A DNA stretch of 33,558 nucleotides from an uncultured Bacilli bacterium (GCA_910584655.1 CAJUBJ010000013.1:1-33558); one strand, 5' to 3'; positions 24,062 through 33,334 are shown, counted from the first letter of the stretch. Notes: a model not told the origin generated them from the sequence alone. Numbers and translations are program-made.

Positions 24062-25020
24062 CTTTCTTTATACTTTTTACAATCTTCATCTAAATCTTTT
24101 AATAAATTATCAATATCTTCCTTATTATGTGTCCTAACACCAGATGCAAACTTATGACCACCACCACCATACATTGCAGCAGTCTCATTTATAACAGGAC
24201 CTTTACTCCTAATATTAACTTTATATATTTCATTTTTTTCATCAAAAGTCACAAAAGTCCATACATAGACATTTTTGATATTACTAAAATCATTAATCAT
24301 ATTTGATGGAGTTGCTGGATCAACATTATACTTTTTTAATATATCAGAATTAATAATTAAATATGCAAATCCATTATCAGTTATATTTAAGTTTTCGGAT
24401 AAATATCCATGAAACTTTATTTCCTCATAAGGTCTTTCATATAAATAATTATATAAATTAGTAAAATCAATATTTGTTTTATCAATTAATTTAGCAACTA
24501 AATGAAATGTTTTACTAGAAGTATAACTTATTAAGAATCTATCACTATCTGATACAACACCCAAATATAAATTTTCAGCAACTTTTCTATCCAATTTAAT
24601 ACCTGACTCAAGAATAAATTCTATTATCAATTGACAAGTACTAGATGAAGTCTCATCAACCCAATCACACTCACCAAAATTTTCTTCTGATGGATGATGA
24701 TCTATCTTAAACATTTCCTTAAATGCTGTCTTATCAACACCATCTATTCTCGAAATATTTGGAACATCTAAAGCTATTAGTAATGCATCTTTAGAAAAAT
24801 TTGTTTCATCTATTTTATCTAAAGTTCCATAATATTTGAATTTTGAAACACTAGTACCAACAGCATATACTTCCTTTTTAGGAAAAGTTAACTTTATAGC
24901 ATCACGTAACGCTATTTGGCTTGCAATAGCATCAGGATCAGGACTAGTATGACGAGCTATTACTATTACATCATACTGTTTTATTTTCCTTAGGATTCTA
25001 CGTACTTCTTGCTTCATCAT
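24043..25020 (-). CDS. nrnA: NrnA-like DHH/DHHA1 phosphoesterase
   Basis: Protein of 325 residues, usual size for NrnA/GdpP-less DHH enzymes. DHH domain motifs: RHTSPDPDAIASQ (metal binding), ALDVPNISRID, the signature KIDHHPSEENFG. DHHA1 domain: GGGGHKFASGV near the C-terminus. It degrades 2-5 nt oligoribonucleotides (nanoRNA) and/or pAp in the cytoplasm, with Mn2+ as the usual cofactor. It is second in an operon with ackA (28-base gap, RBS AAGGGTGAGG). The initiator could be either of two adjacent ATGs. The substrate choice (nanoRNA, pAp or cyclic-dinucleotide product) cannot be fixed by sequence alone. Confidence 0.85.
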   Translation of the reverse strand: MMKQEVRRILRKIKQYDVIVIARHTSPDPDAIASQIALRDAIKLTFPKKEVYAVGTSVSKFKYYGTLDKIDETNFSKDALLIALDVPNISRIDGVDKTAFKEMFKIDHHPSEENFGECDWVDETSSSTCQLIIEFILESGIKLDRKVAENLYLGVVSDSDRFLISYTSSKTFHLVAKLIDKTNIDFTNLYNYLYERPYEEIKFHGYLSENLNITDNGFAYLIINSDILKKYNVDPATPSNMINDFSNIKNVYVWTFVTFDEKNEIYKVNIRSKGPVINETAAMYGGGGHKFASGVRTHNKEDIDNLLKDLDEDCKKYKESLQNNL

Positions 25021-25048
25021 CGTATCCTCACCCTTTTCTCTTTTTTAT

Positions 25049-26245
25049 TTATTTTACGAATTTATAAGTATCTAAAATAATCATTAATTCTTCATTTGTA
25101 GGTACTACATAAACTGGTACCTTTGAATCTTCTGGACTAACTATTCCTTCTTGTTTATCACAATAAGCAGCATATTGCATGTTTGCATCATGGTCTATTT
25201 TAATTCCAAGAGATCCTAATTTATTAATTATTTCCTCTCTAAATTCACGTGCATTTTCACCAAGTCCTGCAGTAAATACAATTGCATCAACTTTACCATC
25301 TAATTTAACATAATATTGAGCAATATAGTTAACTACTCTATCAACATACATATCATTAGCCAAAACACATAAATGGTCATTTTCTTCCATACCTTTTTCA
25401 ATATCTCTATGATCTGCATATTTTTGACTTACTCCAAGTAAACCACTCTTTTTATTTAAAATATTTGTTATCTCAGAAACATCCATTCCAGATTCTTTAG
25501 AAACATATTCAATAGTTGAAGGATCAATTGAACCACTACGAGTTCCCATCATTAATCCATCAAGTGGTGTAAGCCCCATAGTTGTATCTATTGACTTACC
25601 ATCTTTTATACAACAAATACTACTTCCACTACCAATATGACAATTAATAATATTAATATTTTCTTTACCAAGAATTTCTTGCATTCTTTGAGTTATATAT
25701 TTATGACTTGTTCCATGGAATCCATATTTTCTAACACCATATTTCTCATACCATTCATATGGAACTGGATAAATATAATTTTCTTCTGGCATAGTTTGAT
25801 GGAATGCAGTATCAAATACAGCTACCATTGGAACATTAGGCAAAGCTTCTTTCATAGCTTCAATACCAGCTAAGTTTCCTGGATGATGTAAATGAGCTAG
25901 TTTAGTTAAATCTTTAATATCTTGAATAACTTGATCATCTATTAAAACAGCATCAGAATATTTTTCTCCTCCATGAACAACACGATGTCCAACAGCTTTT
26001 ATTTCATCCATGCTTTCTACAACTTTATATTTTAATAACTCATCTATTAAAACTTGAACAGCTTCTGTATGATTAGTTATTACTTTTTCTCCTCTTATTT
26101 TCTCTCCATTAATTTTTGTATTCCAAAAACTATCTGGTTCTCCAATTTTTTCAATATAACCACTTATGATTACTTTTCCCTCTGGCATTTCAAATAATTG
26201 AAACTTCAATGATGAACTACCAGCATTTACACATAATATTTTCAT
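25049..26245 (-). CDS. ackA: Acetate kinase
   Basis: Protein of 398 residues, standard length. Signature VNAGSSSLKF (residues 5-14), HRVVHGGEKY, DTAFHQTMP, RKYGFHGTSHKY, HIGSGSSICCI and TAGLGENAREFR are all present. It interconverts acetyl phosphate + ADP with acetate + ATP, giving ATP by fermentation, with pta not in the window. It is the first gene of the ackA-nrnA operon, with an extended TATAAT box at 26266-26271 and RBS GAGGTG. Nothing odd. Confidence 0.98.
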   Translation of the reverse strand: MKILCVNAGSSSLKFQLFEMPEGKVIISGYIEKIGEPDSFWNTKINGEKIRGEKVITNHTEAVQVLIDELLKYKVVESMDEIKAVGHRVVHGGEKYSDAVLIDDQVIQDIKDLTKLAHLHHPGNLAGIEAMKEALPNVPMVAVFDTAFHQTMPEENYIYPVPYEWYEKYGVRKYGFHGTSHKYITQRMQEILGKENINIINCHIGSGSSICCIKDGKSIDTTMGLTPLDGLMMGTRSGSIDPSTIEYVSKESGMDVSEITNILNKKSGLLGVSQKYADHRDIEKGMEENDHLCVLANDMYVDRVVNYIAQYYVKLDGKVDAIVFTAGLGENAREFREEIINKLGSLGIKIDHDANMQYAAYCDKQEGIVSPEDSKVPVYVVPTNEELMIILDTYKFVK

Positions 26246-26265
26246 CTAATTAACACCTCGAAACT

Positions 26266-26271
26266 ATTATA
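26266..26271 (-). promoter_or_regulatory. ackA -10 box (TATAAT)
   Basis: It lies directly after the T-run of the preceding small gene's terminator. The -35 position is inside the terminator hairpin and is poor. Confidence 0.45.
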
Positions 26272-26272
26272 C

Positions 26273-26299
26273 AAAAAAAAGACAGCTTTTGCCATCTTT
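26273..26299 (-). terminator. Terminator of the 59-aa gene
   Basis: Stem AAAGATGGC/GCTGTCTTT (26291-26299 with 26278-26286, two G-U pairs), loop AAAA, followed by a run of eight Ts. Confidence 0.8.
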
Positions 26300-26310
26300 T
26301 ATTATAACTT

Positions 26311-26490
26311 TTATCGACTTTCAGAATTTTTATGTCTCTTTATGTTCATATCAAAATCTACTATTCTCTTCTTATTTGAATCCATATTATAACCAAATTC
26401 ATTTAATAACTCATATCTTTTTTTATCAAGAGGACTCATCTTTTCCAAATCACAACTTTTATAATAATAATCACAACTTCTTCTACGCAT
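26311..26490 (-). CDS. Small basic Cys/Tyr-containing protein, 59 aa, unknown
   Basis: Gene for 59 residues with start MRRRSCDYYYKSCD, a charged middle (LEKMSPLDKKRYELLNEFG) and a basic C-terminus (IKRHKNSESR). No TM helix. A GGGTGA sequence 8 bases before the ATG can serve as RBS, an extended -10 (TGGTATAAT, 26530-26535) lies 40 bases upstream, and a good terminator follows, so a whole transcription unit is visible. The CDYYYKSC spacing is short for a zinc site, but metal or disulfide pairing of two such proteins is possible. No family recognised. Confidence 0.65.
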   Translation of the reverse strand: MRRRSCDYYYKSCDLEKMSPLDKKRYELLNEFGYNMDSNKKRIVDFDMNIKRHKNSESR

Positions 26491-26529
26491 ATTAATTCAC
26501 CCATTATTATTATGAGTAAATTATAAATT

Positions 26530-26535
26530 ATTATA
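26530..26535 (-). promoter_or_regulatory. Extended -10 (TGGTATAAT) of the 59-aa gene
   Basis: TATAAT preceded by TGG. It overlaps the stop codon of the HELSH gene (26531-26533). No terminator lies between, so cotranscription is equally possible. Confidence 0.45.
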
Positions 26536-27496
26536 CCAAAATAAGTAACTTTTTATCTGGTTCAAAATCAGTAGCTTTACCAAATAATTGAGCATGCTTC
26601 ATAATAATCTCACTATAATATAAAACAGTTGATATATCTTCTAAATCTGAAGCAAGAAACTGAGCTGCTGACTTCAAAGTCCTATAATTCAATCTAGAAT
26701 CATAAGATTCATATTCAACCTTAAATCCTTCTTCATCATTTTCATAAAAATATTTTTTAACAAGATTATAAAAAGCATCATTATCAATAAAATCCTTAAA
26801 AGTAACATTTAATCTATCATAAGATTTAGTCATTACATTTTTTCCCTTATAAGTTTTTATTTCTTCTAAAAATTCCTTTAATAAAGGTGAAGTTATTTTC
26901 TTAGCTTCAAGCTTCAACAAAGCATTTAAAACTCTATTCTCTAACGATGTAGCCATTAATTCTATAAAACCAGAATCATCTGCCCTAAATCTATTTGTTT
27001 CTTTATTTATCCCAATACAAGTAAATCCCTGATTAACAAAAACAGTATTTTCATCCTCCGAAATTATAGAAGCACTAACTCCTTCTAATCCATGTGATAA
27101 CTCATGTACAATACTTAAAACATTATCAATAGTTAATTCTTCCTTCATATAAATAACATTAGGAATTCCACCCAAGAAATTTTTTTCATCATCATATTTA
27201 TAATCCCAGATAGTAATTGGATTATACCTAAATACATTCTGATTTTCTCTTAATCTTGGAGCCACCTCAAATGCACGTTCTCGATAATCTTCTTCACTTA
27301 TACATTCATATATATTAACTGAATCTAAAAGCACATTTAATTTACTAAATATCTCTGTTCCAAAAACAAGATAATATCCTAATAATGAAAAAGATAATTT
27401 TCGAGCAACCTCATACTCACAATTTTTTCTTCTCGTATAGTCATTTACAATACCTATTATTTCTTCATAAACTTGATTTATAATATCATAATCCAT
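26531..27496 (-). CDS. Cytosolic HExxH (HELSH) putative zinc metallopeptidase
   Basis: Protein of 321 residues, no signal peptide or TM helix, mostly helical. The motif SIVHELSHGLEG (about 128-139) is a zinc-binding HExxH, and FIELMATSLENRV about 45 residues later offers a Glu third ligand (gluzincin-like). RBS AAAGGGGTG and a possible -10 (TGCTATAGT, 27522-27527) precede it. It resembles uncharacterised peptidases seen in low-GC gut Firmicutes genomes. Substrate unknown. The alternative is a non-catalytic relative. Confidence 0.6.
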   Translation of the reverse strand: MDYDIINQVYEEIIGIVNDYTRRKNCEYEVARKLSFSLLGYYLVFGTEIFSKLNVLLDSVNIYECISEEDYRERAFEVAPRLRENQNVFRYNPITIWDYKYDDEKNFLGGIPNVIYMKEELTIDNVLSIVHELSHGLEGVSASIISEDENTVFVNQGFTCIGINKETNRFRADDSGFIELMATSLENRVLNALLKLEAKKITSPLLKEFLEEIKTYKGKNVMTKSYDRLNVTFKDFIDNDAFYNLVKKYFYENDEEGFKVEYESYDSRLNYRTLKSAAQFLASDLEDISTVLYYSEIIMKHAQLFGKATDFEPDKKLLILV

Positions 27497-27545
27497 AAAA
27501 ACACCCCTTTAATAGTTTTATACTATAGCACAAAAGAAAAAAAGT

Positions 27546-28739
27546 TTAAAGTAAATCTTCAAACTCTTCTATTTTATCTTTTGTACTTATCTTAATAACT
27601 TCATGATTTTTTATAGCTTCATAAATTAAATCTTCATAAGGTATTGCACTCTCATATTCTCTTGCTTCTTCAAATGTTGGATTAATAACAGGATGTTCAG
27701 GAACAAATATTGTACAACAATCTTCAAATGGTAAAATACTTGTTTCATAAGTATCTATCTTTTTTGCTATATCAATTATCTCTAATTTATCAAAACAAGC
27801 AACAGGTCTTATAACCGGTATTTTAACAGTTTCATTAATTACATTCATGCTTGCTAATGTTTGACTTGCAACTTGACCAATACTTTCTCCGTTAACAACA
27901 ATCTTACAATTATTCATACGAGAAATTCTCTCAGCAATTCTATACATCATACGTCTCATTATCGTAATCAAATATTCATGAGGACAATTTTGATATATAG
28001 CTGTTTGTATATCAGTAAATTTTATTATATGTAGTTTAATTTCATTATTATATAAAGATAATTTTCTAGCTAATTCTATAACTTTATTCTTAGCTTCAAT
28101 ACTTGTATGAGGAGGACTTTCATAATAAATACATTCTAGTTTCACTCCTCTTTTAATAGCTAAATATCCTGCAACTGGTGAATCTATTCCTCCACTAAGC
28201 ATTAACAATCCTTTGCCAGCAACCCCTACAGGATAACCGCCAATACCTTTTTCACTATTAAAATAAATATAAACAGCATCCATTCTTATCTCAACATTAA
28301 CCATTAATTCTGGATTATGAACATCTACAGTTATATCATTAACATTCTTTAAAATAACTCCACCAATTTTTCTACTAAAATCCATACTATTAATTGGAAA
28401 TTTTTTATCACTTCTCTTAGTAACAACTTTAAAAGATTTAAACTCCATAGACTTAACTAATTTTAAAACACTATTAGCTATTTCTTCTGGATCTTTAGTA
28501 GTTAATTTATAAGCAATATCAAACTCATGAATTCCAAACACACACTTTAAAGCCTTACAAACTTCTTCAAAATTATTTCTATTTAAAGTAATAAACATTC
28601 TTCCTTTATCAAATTTAACATTAACATCCATTTCACTAAGAGCAAACGTTACATTATCTTTTAACTGCTTTAAAAACAAATTAATATTAGCTTTTTTTGT
28701 TGATAATTCACCATACTTTATCATTATTAATTTTTCCAT
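27546..28739 (-). CDS. thiI: tRNA 4-thiouridine synthase/sulfurtransferase ThiI
   Basis: Protein of 397 residues, the short Bacillus-type ThiI without a rhodanese domain. The N-terminal ferredoxin-like and THUMP domains (to about 165) bind tRNA; the PP-loop MLSGGIDSPVAGYL activates U8 as adenylate; PFEDCCTIFVPEHPV carries the reactive Cys region. It makes s4U8 in tRNA, and in some species supplies sulfur for thiazole synthesis. An IscS-type partner normally feeds it, but no nifS/iscS homologue is next to it here. Own promoter TTGTCT-16-TATACT, RBS GGGGTGAAG. Confidence 0.95.
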   Translation of the reverse strand: MEKLIMIKYGELSTKKANINLFLKQLKDNVTFALSEMDVNVKFDKGRMFITLNRNNFEEVCKALKCVFGIHEFDIAYKLTTKDPEEIANSVLKLVKSMEFKSFKVVTKRSDKKFPINSMDFSRKIGGVILKNVNDITVDVHNPELMVNVEIRMDAVYIYFNSEKGIGGYPVGVAGKGLLMLSGGIDSPVAGYLAIKRGVKLECIYYESPPHTSIEAKNKVIELARKLSLYNNEIKLHIIKFTDIQTAIYQNCPHEYLITIMRRMMYRIAERISRMNNCKIVVNGESIGQVASQTLASMNVINETVKIPVIRPVACFDKLEIIDIAKKIDTYETSILPFEDCCTIFVPEHPVINPTFEEAREYESAIPYEDLIYEAIKNHEVIKISTKDKIEEFEDLL

Positions 28740-28763
28740 AGCTTCACCCCAAAACTAAACCTA

Positions 28764-28791
28764 AGTATAACACAAAAACAAGAAAAGACAA
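28764..28791 (-). promoter_or_regulatory. thiI promoter
   Basis: -35 TTGTCT (28786-28791), 16-base spacer, extended -10 TGTTATACT (TATACT at 28764-28769). Confidence 0.65.
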
Positions 28792-28813
28792 CTTTATTTA
28801 TTTACTTATTCTA

Positions 28814-29716
28814 CTAAGCAAATATTATAAAAGAATCACTTTCTTCTTTACTTGTAGGTTTTATTTTACTTTTTAATTCCATAAACTCTTGAGCAATATA
28901 ATTTTCCATTTCATCTATTTCAACAACTGGCGATTCACTTTCATACCTAAATCTATTTTTTAACGCAGCTTCTTTTATAGCCTCTTCACTGAAATTAAAC
29001 TTTCTCAAAGCAGCAACTATTTTAGCTTCTAATTTTCTACCTGCTTTATTAAGTCTCTCTAACATATCTTGTGGTAATACTGAAACATCTTTAAAATCTA
29101 TATACATTTTAGGTTTACCATAACCAAACACCATAATAAACATTGATTGTGGAAAATATTTAACATAATGTTCTAACGAATTATCATTTCCCTCAATAAC
29201 ATCAATTATCGTATATCCTAAATCCTTATCAAAAAAGAAATTAAGTGGTTTTGGATCAATCATTAAACCTGTTTCAGCTACACTATTACAATCCTTTATA
29301 AATTTTGTATAAACATCTAATGAAGCCTCTGCACGCAATTCTAATTCTTCAATATATTCTAAAACCATTCTCAAATAATCACTTATAACTCCATTAAAAT
29401 CATAATCGTTATTAACTCTTAAATAAATAGAATTACTATTTAAAGAATTTCCCTTAGCTCTTTCTTCTAAAAAAATTCCTTCTGTATAACTTCCAACATT
29501 ATAAGACTTTTTTGTTTCAAGTAATAATGTATAATCAACTATTGGAGCAATAGAAACTCCACTATTTTTCAAATTATTTAAACTACTAACATACCACTCT
29601 AACTTATCATCAGTAACTGGCATCCTCTTTTTTAAAATTACATAACTTTCATCATATATAGTACACATTTTTTTACTATTTAAAGCTAAATCACACATCT
29701 CTTTATTTAATACCAT
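28814..29716 (-). CDS. Possible protein-kinase-like-fold protein, unknown function
   Basis: Protein of 300 residues from the ATG at 29716, which has AGGGGA 8 bases upstream; a TTG two codons earlier is unlikely. It has an N-lobe-like start with a Lys pair (SYVILKKRM), a helical centre, then GLMIDPKPLNFFFDKDLGYTIIDVIEGND (about residues 155-185). The latter reads like the D-xxxx-N catalytic loop and the ID(F/V) metal-binding loop of aminoglycoside-kinase/PKL-type proteins. The Gly-rich loop is not clear. The C-terminal 70 residues are helical and charged. Cytosolic. Alternative: a non-kinase structural relative. Confidence 0.5.
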   Translation of the reverse strand: MVLNKEMCDLALNSKKMCTIYDESYVILKKRMPVTDDKLEWYVSSLNNLKNSGVSIAPIVDYTLLLETKKSYNVGSYTEGIFLEERAKGNSLNSNSIYLRVNNDYDFNGVISDYLRMVLEYIEELELRAEASLDVYTKFIKDCNSVAETGLMIDPKPLNFFFDKDLGYTIIDVIEGNDNSLEHYVKYFPQSMFIMVFGYGKPKMYIDFKDVSVLPQDMLERLNKAGRKLEAKIVAALRKFNFSEEAIKEAALKNRFRYESESPVVEIDEMENYIAQEFMELKSKIKPTSKEESDSFIIFA

Positions 29717-29739
29717 AACCAAATCCCCTAACTACCTTA

Positions 29740-29768
29740 ATTATAACAATTAATTATTGCTTCATCAA
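29740..29768 (-). promoter_or_regulatory. Promoter of the kinase-like gene
   Basis: -35 TTGATG (29763-29768), 17-base spacer, extended -10 TGTTATAAT (TATAAT at 29740-29745). Confidence 0.7.
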
Positions 29769-29795
29769 ATTATGCTCACTTTTTTAAATAAAAAT

Positions 29796-30515
29796 TTAAC
29801 TATCATTATCCTCATCTTGTTCTGTATCTGTTTTAACATTATCACTATCGATATAACTTGTTTTATAACTCTTAAATAAACAATAAAAAATCACTCCACA
29901 TATAACTAATGGTATTAAATTTATTAAATAATTATTTCTCTTTTCAAAATCATAAATCATTTTAAATAATAAAAATGCAATTCCAAAACCAAAAATAAAG
30001 AAAAACAAATAAAATACTGGTTTAATCGTTGGTGTTTTAATTAGACCATATTTCTTTTCATTTTCTATTTCACCAATACATTTTATTTTCCAATTAAATT
30101 CTTTTAATAAAACAACATATTTTCTGCCTACTTCTAATCCATTTTCTTCTTCTGTATAACAGGATAAAGTAATTGATGATTTATCCTCTCCATAAATTAT
30201 AAAATCCATCTTCCATATATTTTTACCTTTATAAACTATATTTTCTTTTCCTTTTAATACTCCAATAACTTCAGTAGGAAATTTAAAAAGAAAATAGACT
30301 AAATAAATTCCTATCATTCCTAGTCCAAAAAATATTAGCAATCCCATTCCGCTAGAGGAAAAAACTTCAATAAAATACTCAAGGTTAAAATTTAAGAAAA
30401 ATACAACAATATTCACTAAACTAATAATGCCCATAGTTCCAAAAATAAATGTGACAATCAAAGCAGGAATAAGTGGTTGACTATCTTCTTTTCTTACTTT
30501 AACTTTTAACTTCAT
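29796..30515 (-). CDS. Four-TM membrane protein, unknown function
   Basis: Protein of 239 residues. TM helices at about 16-40, 53-76, 166-190 and 198-214, with a soluble loop of about 85 residues (82-165) between the second and third. The loop holds short beta-strands (NIVYKGKNIWKMDFIIYG, VGRKYVVLLKEFNWKIKCIG). The TM-loop-TM topology with a small beta domain resembles DUF3592-type proteins. The C-terminal tail is acidic. Divergent from the P-type ATPase (124-base gap that contains a 9-base inverted repeat). No enzyme motif seen. Confidence 0.6.
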   Translation of the reverse strand: MKLKVKVRKEDSQPLIPALIVTFIFGTMGIISLVNIVVFFLNFNLEYFIEVFSSSGMGLLIFFGLGMIGIYLVYFLFKFPTEVIGVLKGKENIVYKGKNIWKMDFIIYGEDKSSITLSCYTEEENGLEVGRKYVVLLKEFNWKIKCIGEIENEKKYGLIKTPTIKPVFYLFFFIFGFGIAFLLFKMIYDFEKRNNYLINLIPLVICGVIFYCLFKSYKTSYIDSDNVKTDTEQDEDNDS

Positions 30516-30579
30516 ACTACCACTACTTTCTTAATCAATCTTAAACTATAAAAACTCCAAAAGTCAATAAAACAAAAAA

Positions 30580-30637
30580 ATTACTTGTAATATTCTTATA
30601 CAATATACATATACTTGTACCAAGGAGGACAAGTAAT
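30580..30637. repeat. 9-base inverted repeat flanking the P-type ATPase promoter/RBS region
   Basis: ATTACTTGT (30580-30588) is exactly inverted as ACAAGTAAT (30629-30637), and a further ACTTGT lies at 30613-30618. The right arm overlaps the ribosome binding site GGAGG (30624-30628) edge, and the arms bracket a TTGTAA/TATACT promoter candidate (19-base spacer). It may be an operator or a leader hairpin that covers the RBS. Confidence 0.5.
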
Positions 30638-30639
30638 AA

Positions 30640-33264
30640 ATGAAGCACTATGGAATAGAATCAAAAGATGTTGAAAATTTAAGACAAAAATATGGCAGTA
30701 ATTCACTTAGTAAAAGAAAGAATAACAGTTTTTTTAAATTACTTGTTGAATCTTTAGGAGATCCAATAATAAAAATTTTGTTAGTAGCTCTAGCTATTAA
30801 AATTGTCTTTTTATTTAAAGACTTTGATTGGTTTGAAACTATTGGCATCTTAATAGCAGTATTTTTATCAACTTTTATATCTACTATAAGCGAATATGGT
30901 AGTGAAGCTGCCTTTAATCGTCTTCAAGAAGAATCAAGTAAAATAGTTGTTAAAGTTTTAAGAGATAACATTGTCAAAGAAATTCCTATTGATGAAGTTG
31001 TTGTAACAGATGTTGTTCTATTATCAAGTGGAGACAAAATACCTGCTGATGGTTACCTAATAGAAGGAAATTTATCTGTTGATGAATCTTCATTAAATGG
31101 TGAATCAAAAGAAGCAAAAAAATATGCTACTACACGAGAAAATAATATATCAAATGATAATGAAGTCTATCGTGGTAGTGTTGTTTATTCAGGTATAGCA
31201 AAAATGCTAGTTACCAAAGTAGGAAGTAAAACTTTATATGGCAATTTAGCTGAAGAAATACAAGAGAAAGAACCAATCAGTCCTCTAAAATTAAGACTTA
31301 GAGGTCTAGCTAATGTTATAAGTAAAATTGGTTATATTGGAGCTTTTCTAGTAACACTATCTTATCTTTTTTCTGTTGTAGTTATTGAAAATAATTTCAA
31401 TATTAATAATATTATTGACACAATAACCAACTTTCCAGTTATGATGGATCATTTAATTTATTCTCTTACATTAAGTGTTACTATTATAGTTGTCGCAGTT
31501 CCTGAAGGACTACCTATGATGATTACACTCGTACTATCAAGTAATATGAAAAGAATGTTAAAGAGCAATGTTTTAGTTCGTCGCTTAGTAGGTATTGAAA
31601 CAACAGGTAGCTTAAACTATTTATTAACAGATAAAACTGGAACATTAACTAAGGGTAAATTAAGTGTTACAAGTATAATTGATGCTAACTTAAATAAAAT
31701 GAATAAACTTCAAGATATCAAATTAAAAACAAAATATTATAATAAATTTTACAACTCAATTACTATTAATAATGCTGCTATGTATAGCAAAGATAATGAA
31801 ATAATAGGAGGAAACTCTACAGACAGAAGCTTATTAGCTTTTGTCCCAAATGAAATATCTAACATAAATAAAATAAGTGAAACTCCTTTTGATAGCAAAA
31901 ATAAATATTCTACTGTTACAATAATTGAAAATGGTGAAGAAATAACATATATAAAAGGTGCTTGTGAAAAACTTTTACCATATTGTACAAAATATTTAAA
32001 TAGTGATGGTATCGAAAAATTTTTAATGTATCCAGAAAATATAAAAGAAGAAATAGACAGATTAACTAAATCTGGTAATCGTGTAATTCTAACTGGATAT
32101 ATAAAAGGAAAATTTAATCCTGAAAAAATTAATAATATTATTTTTATTGGTTTAATAAGTATAAGAGATGAATTACGAGCAGAAGCAACTTCTGGAATAG
32201 AAAATATTAAAAATGCAGGTATAAAAATAATTATGATTACAGGTGATCATCAAGACACTGCGACATCTATTGCTAAAGAATGTAATTTAATTTCTTCACC
32301 TAATGATTTAGTTATAACAAGTAATGAATTACATAATCTAAGTGATGAAGAATTAATTAAAATTATTCCCAATATTCGTGTTGTAGCACGTGCCTTACCT
32401 CAAGATAAAAGTCGTTTAGTAAAAGTGTTACAAAATATGAATCAAATAGTAGGAATGACAGGAGATGGAGTAAATGATGCTCCAGCCTTAAAAAAAGCTA
32501 ATGTTGGTTTCGCAATGGGAAGTGGTACAGAGGTAAGTAAAGAAGCTGCTGACATAGTTATTCTTGATGATAATATTTTATCTATAAGTAAAGCAATTCT
32601 TTATGGTCGTACAATCTTTAAAAGTATTAGAAAATTTATAATATATCAGTTAACTTGTAATATGTGCGCCCTTTTCCTTTCAATAATAGGTCCATTTATT
32701 GGTGTTAATACACCTATTACAATTATTCAAATGTTATGGATTAATATGATAATGGATAGTTTTGCAGGACTAGCTTTCTCATTTGAACCACCACTAAAAG
32801 AAACAATGAATGAACCTCCTAAGAAAAAAGATGAACCTATTATGAATAAATATATGTATAGTCAAATAATATTCACAGGTATATATTCAGCACTATTATG
32901 TATCTTTTTCTTAAAATCTCCTCTAATAAAAAATTTAATTCGTCCTTCAAGTGATAATAGATATTTAATGACAGCTTACTTTGCTCTATTTATATTTATT
33001 GGTGTATGCAATGCTTTTAATGCTAGAACAAATCGTCTAAATATTTTTGCCCATCTAAGAAAAAACATTGTCTTCTTAATAACAATAATATTCATTTGTA
33101 CAGTACAATGTTATCTTATATACCATGGAGGTGATTTATTCAGAACTTATGGCCTTACAGCATTTGAATTCACTCTAGTATTAATATTATCTTTGTCAGT
33201 TATTCCTATAGATTTTTTAAGAAAATTATATATGAAGAAAAAAAACTTAAGTATTGGAGTTTAA
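30640..33264 (+). CDS. P-type Ca2+-translocating ATPase (PMCA/type IIB-like)
   Basis: Protein of 874 residues. N-terminal cation-ATPase domain, actuator motif LNGESKEAKK (TGES-type) near 155, M4 site VPEGLP (288-292), phosphorylated Asp331 in DKTGTLT, TGDGVNDAP at 607-615, then M5-M10 with QLTCNMCALFLS, M6 NMIMDSFAGLAFSFEPP. The VPEGLP plus NMIMDS set is that of PMCA-type Ca2+ pumps with one Ca site (site II). It exports Ca2+ from the cytoplasm, possibly also Mn2+. RBS AAGGAGG precedes the ATG, and a strong terminator follows. It is not behind a Mn riboswitch itself. Confidence 0.9.
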   Translation: MKHYGIESKDVENLRQKYGSNSLSKRKNNSFFKLLVESLGDPIIKILLVALAIKIVFLFKDFDWFETIGILIAVFLSTFISTISEYGSEAAFNRLQEESSKIVVKVLRDNIVKEIPIDEVVVTDVVLLSSGDKIPADGYLIEGNLSVDESSLNGESKEAKKYATTRENNISNDNEVYRGSVVYSGIAKMLVTKVGSKTLYGNLAEEIQEKEPISPLKLRLRGLANVISKIGYIGAFLVTLSYLFSVVVIENNFNINNIIDTITNFPVMMDHLIYSLTLSVTIIVVAVPEGLPMMITLVLSSNMKRMLKSNVLVRRLVGIETTGSLNYLLTDKTGTLTKGKLSVTSIIDANLNKMNKLQDIKLKTKYYNKFYNSITINNAAMYSKDNEIIGGNSTDRSLLAFVPNEISNINKISETPFDSKNKYSTVTIIENGEEITYIKGACEKLLPYCTKYLNSDGIEKFLMYPENIKEEIDRLTKSGNRVILTGYIKGKFNPEKINNIIFIGLISIRDELRAEATSGIENIKNAGIKIIMITGDHQDTATSIAKECNLISSPNDLVITSNELHNLSDEELIKIIPNIRVVARALPQDKSRLVKVLQNMNQIVGMTGDGVNDAPALKKANVGFAMGSGTEVSKEAADIVILDDNILSISKAILYGRTIFKSIRKFIIYQLTCNMCALFLSIIGPFIGVNTPITIIQMLWINMIMDSFAGLAFSFEPPLKETMNEPPKKKDEPIMNKYMYSQIIFTGIYSALLCIFFLKSPLIKNLIRPSSDNRYLMTAYFALFIFIGVCNAFNARTNRLNIFAHLRKNIVFLITIIFICTVQCYLIYHGGDLFRTYGLTAFEFTLVLILSLSVIPIDFLRKLYMKKKNLSIGV

Positions 33265-33288
33265 CTTCTTACTAGTTTATATAAATTT

Positions 33289-33322
33289 AAAGATTATAGC
33301 TTTCATAAGCTATAATCTTTTT
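33289..33322 (+). terminator. Strong terminator of the Ca2+ ATPase gene
   Basis: Perfect 14-base-pair stem (33289-33302, 33307-33320) with a 4-base loop TCAT, then a T-rich tail. Confidence 0.95.
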
Positions 33323-33334
33323 ATTATTATCTAT

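Noticed and set aside
26289..26495. + strand ORF of 68 codons
   Set aside because: Shadow of the 59-aa minus-strand gene; Phe/Tyr-rich nonsense-like composition and no RBS.
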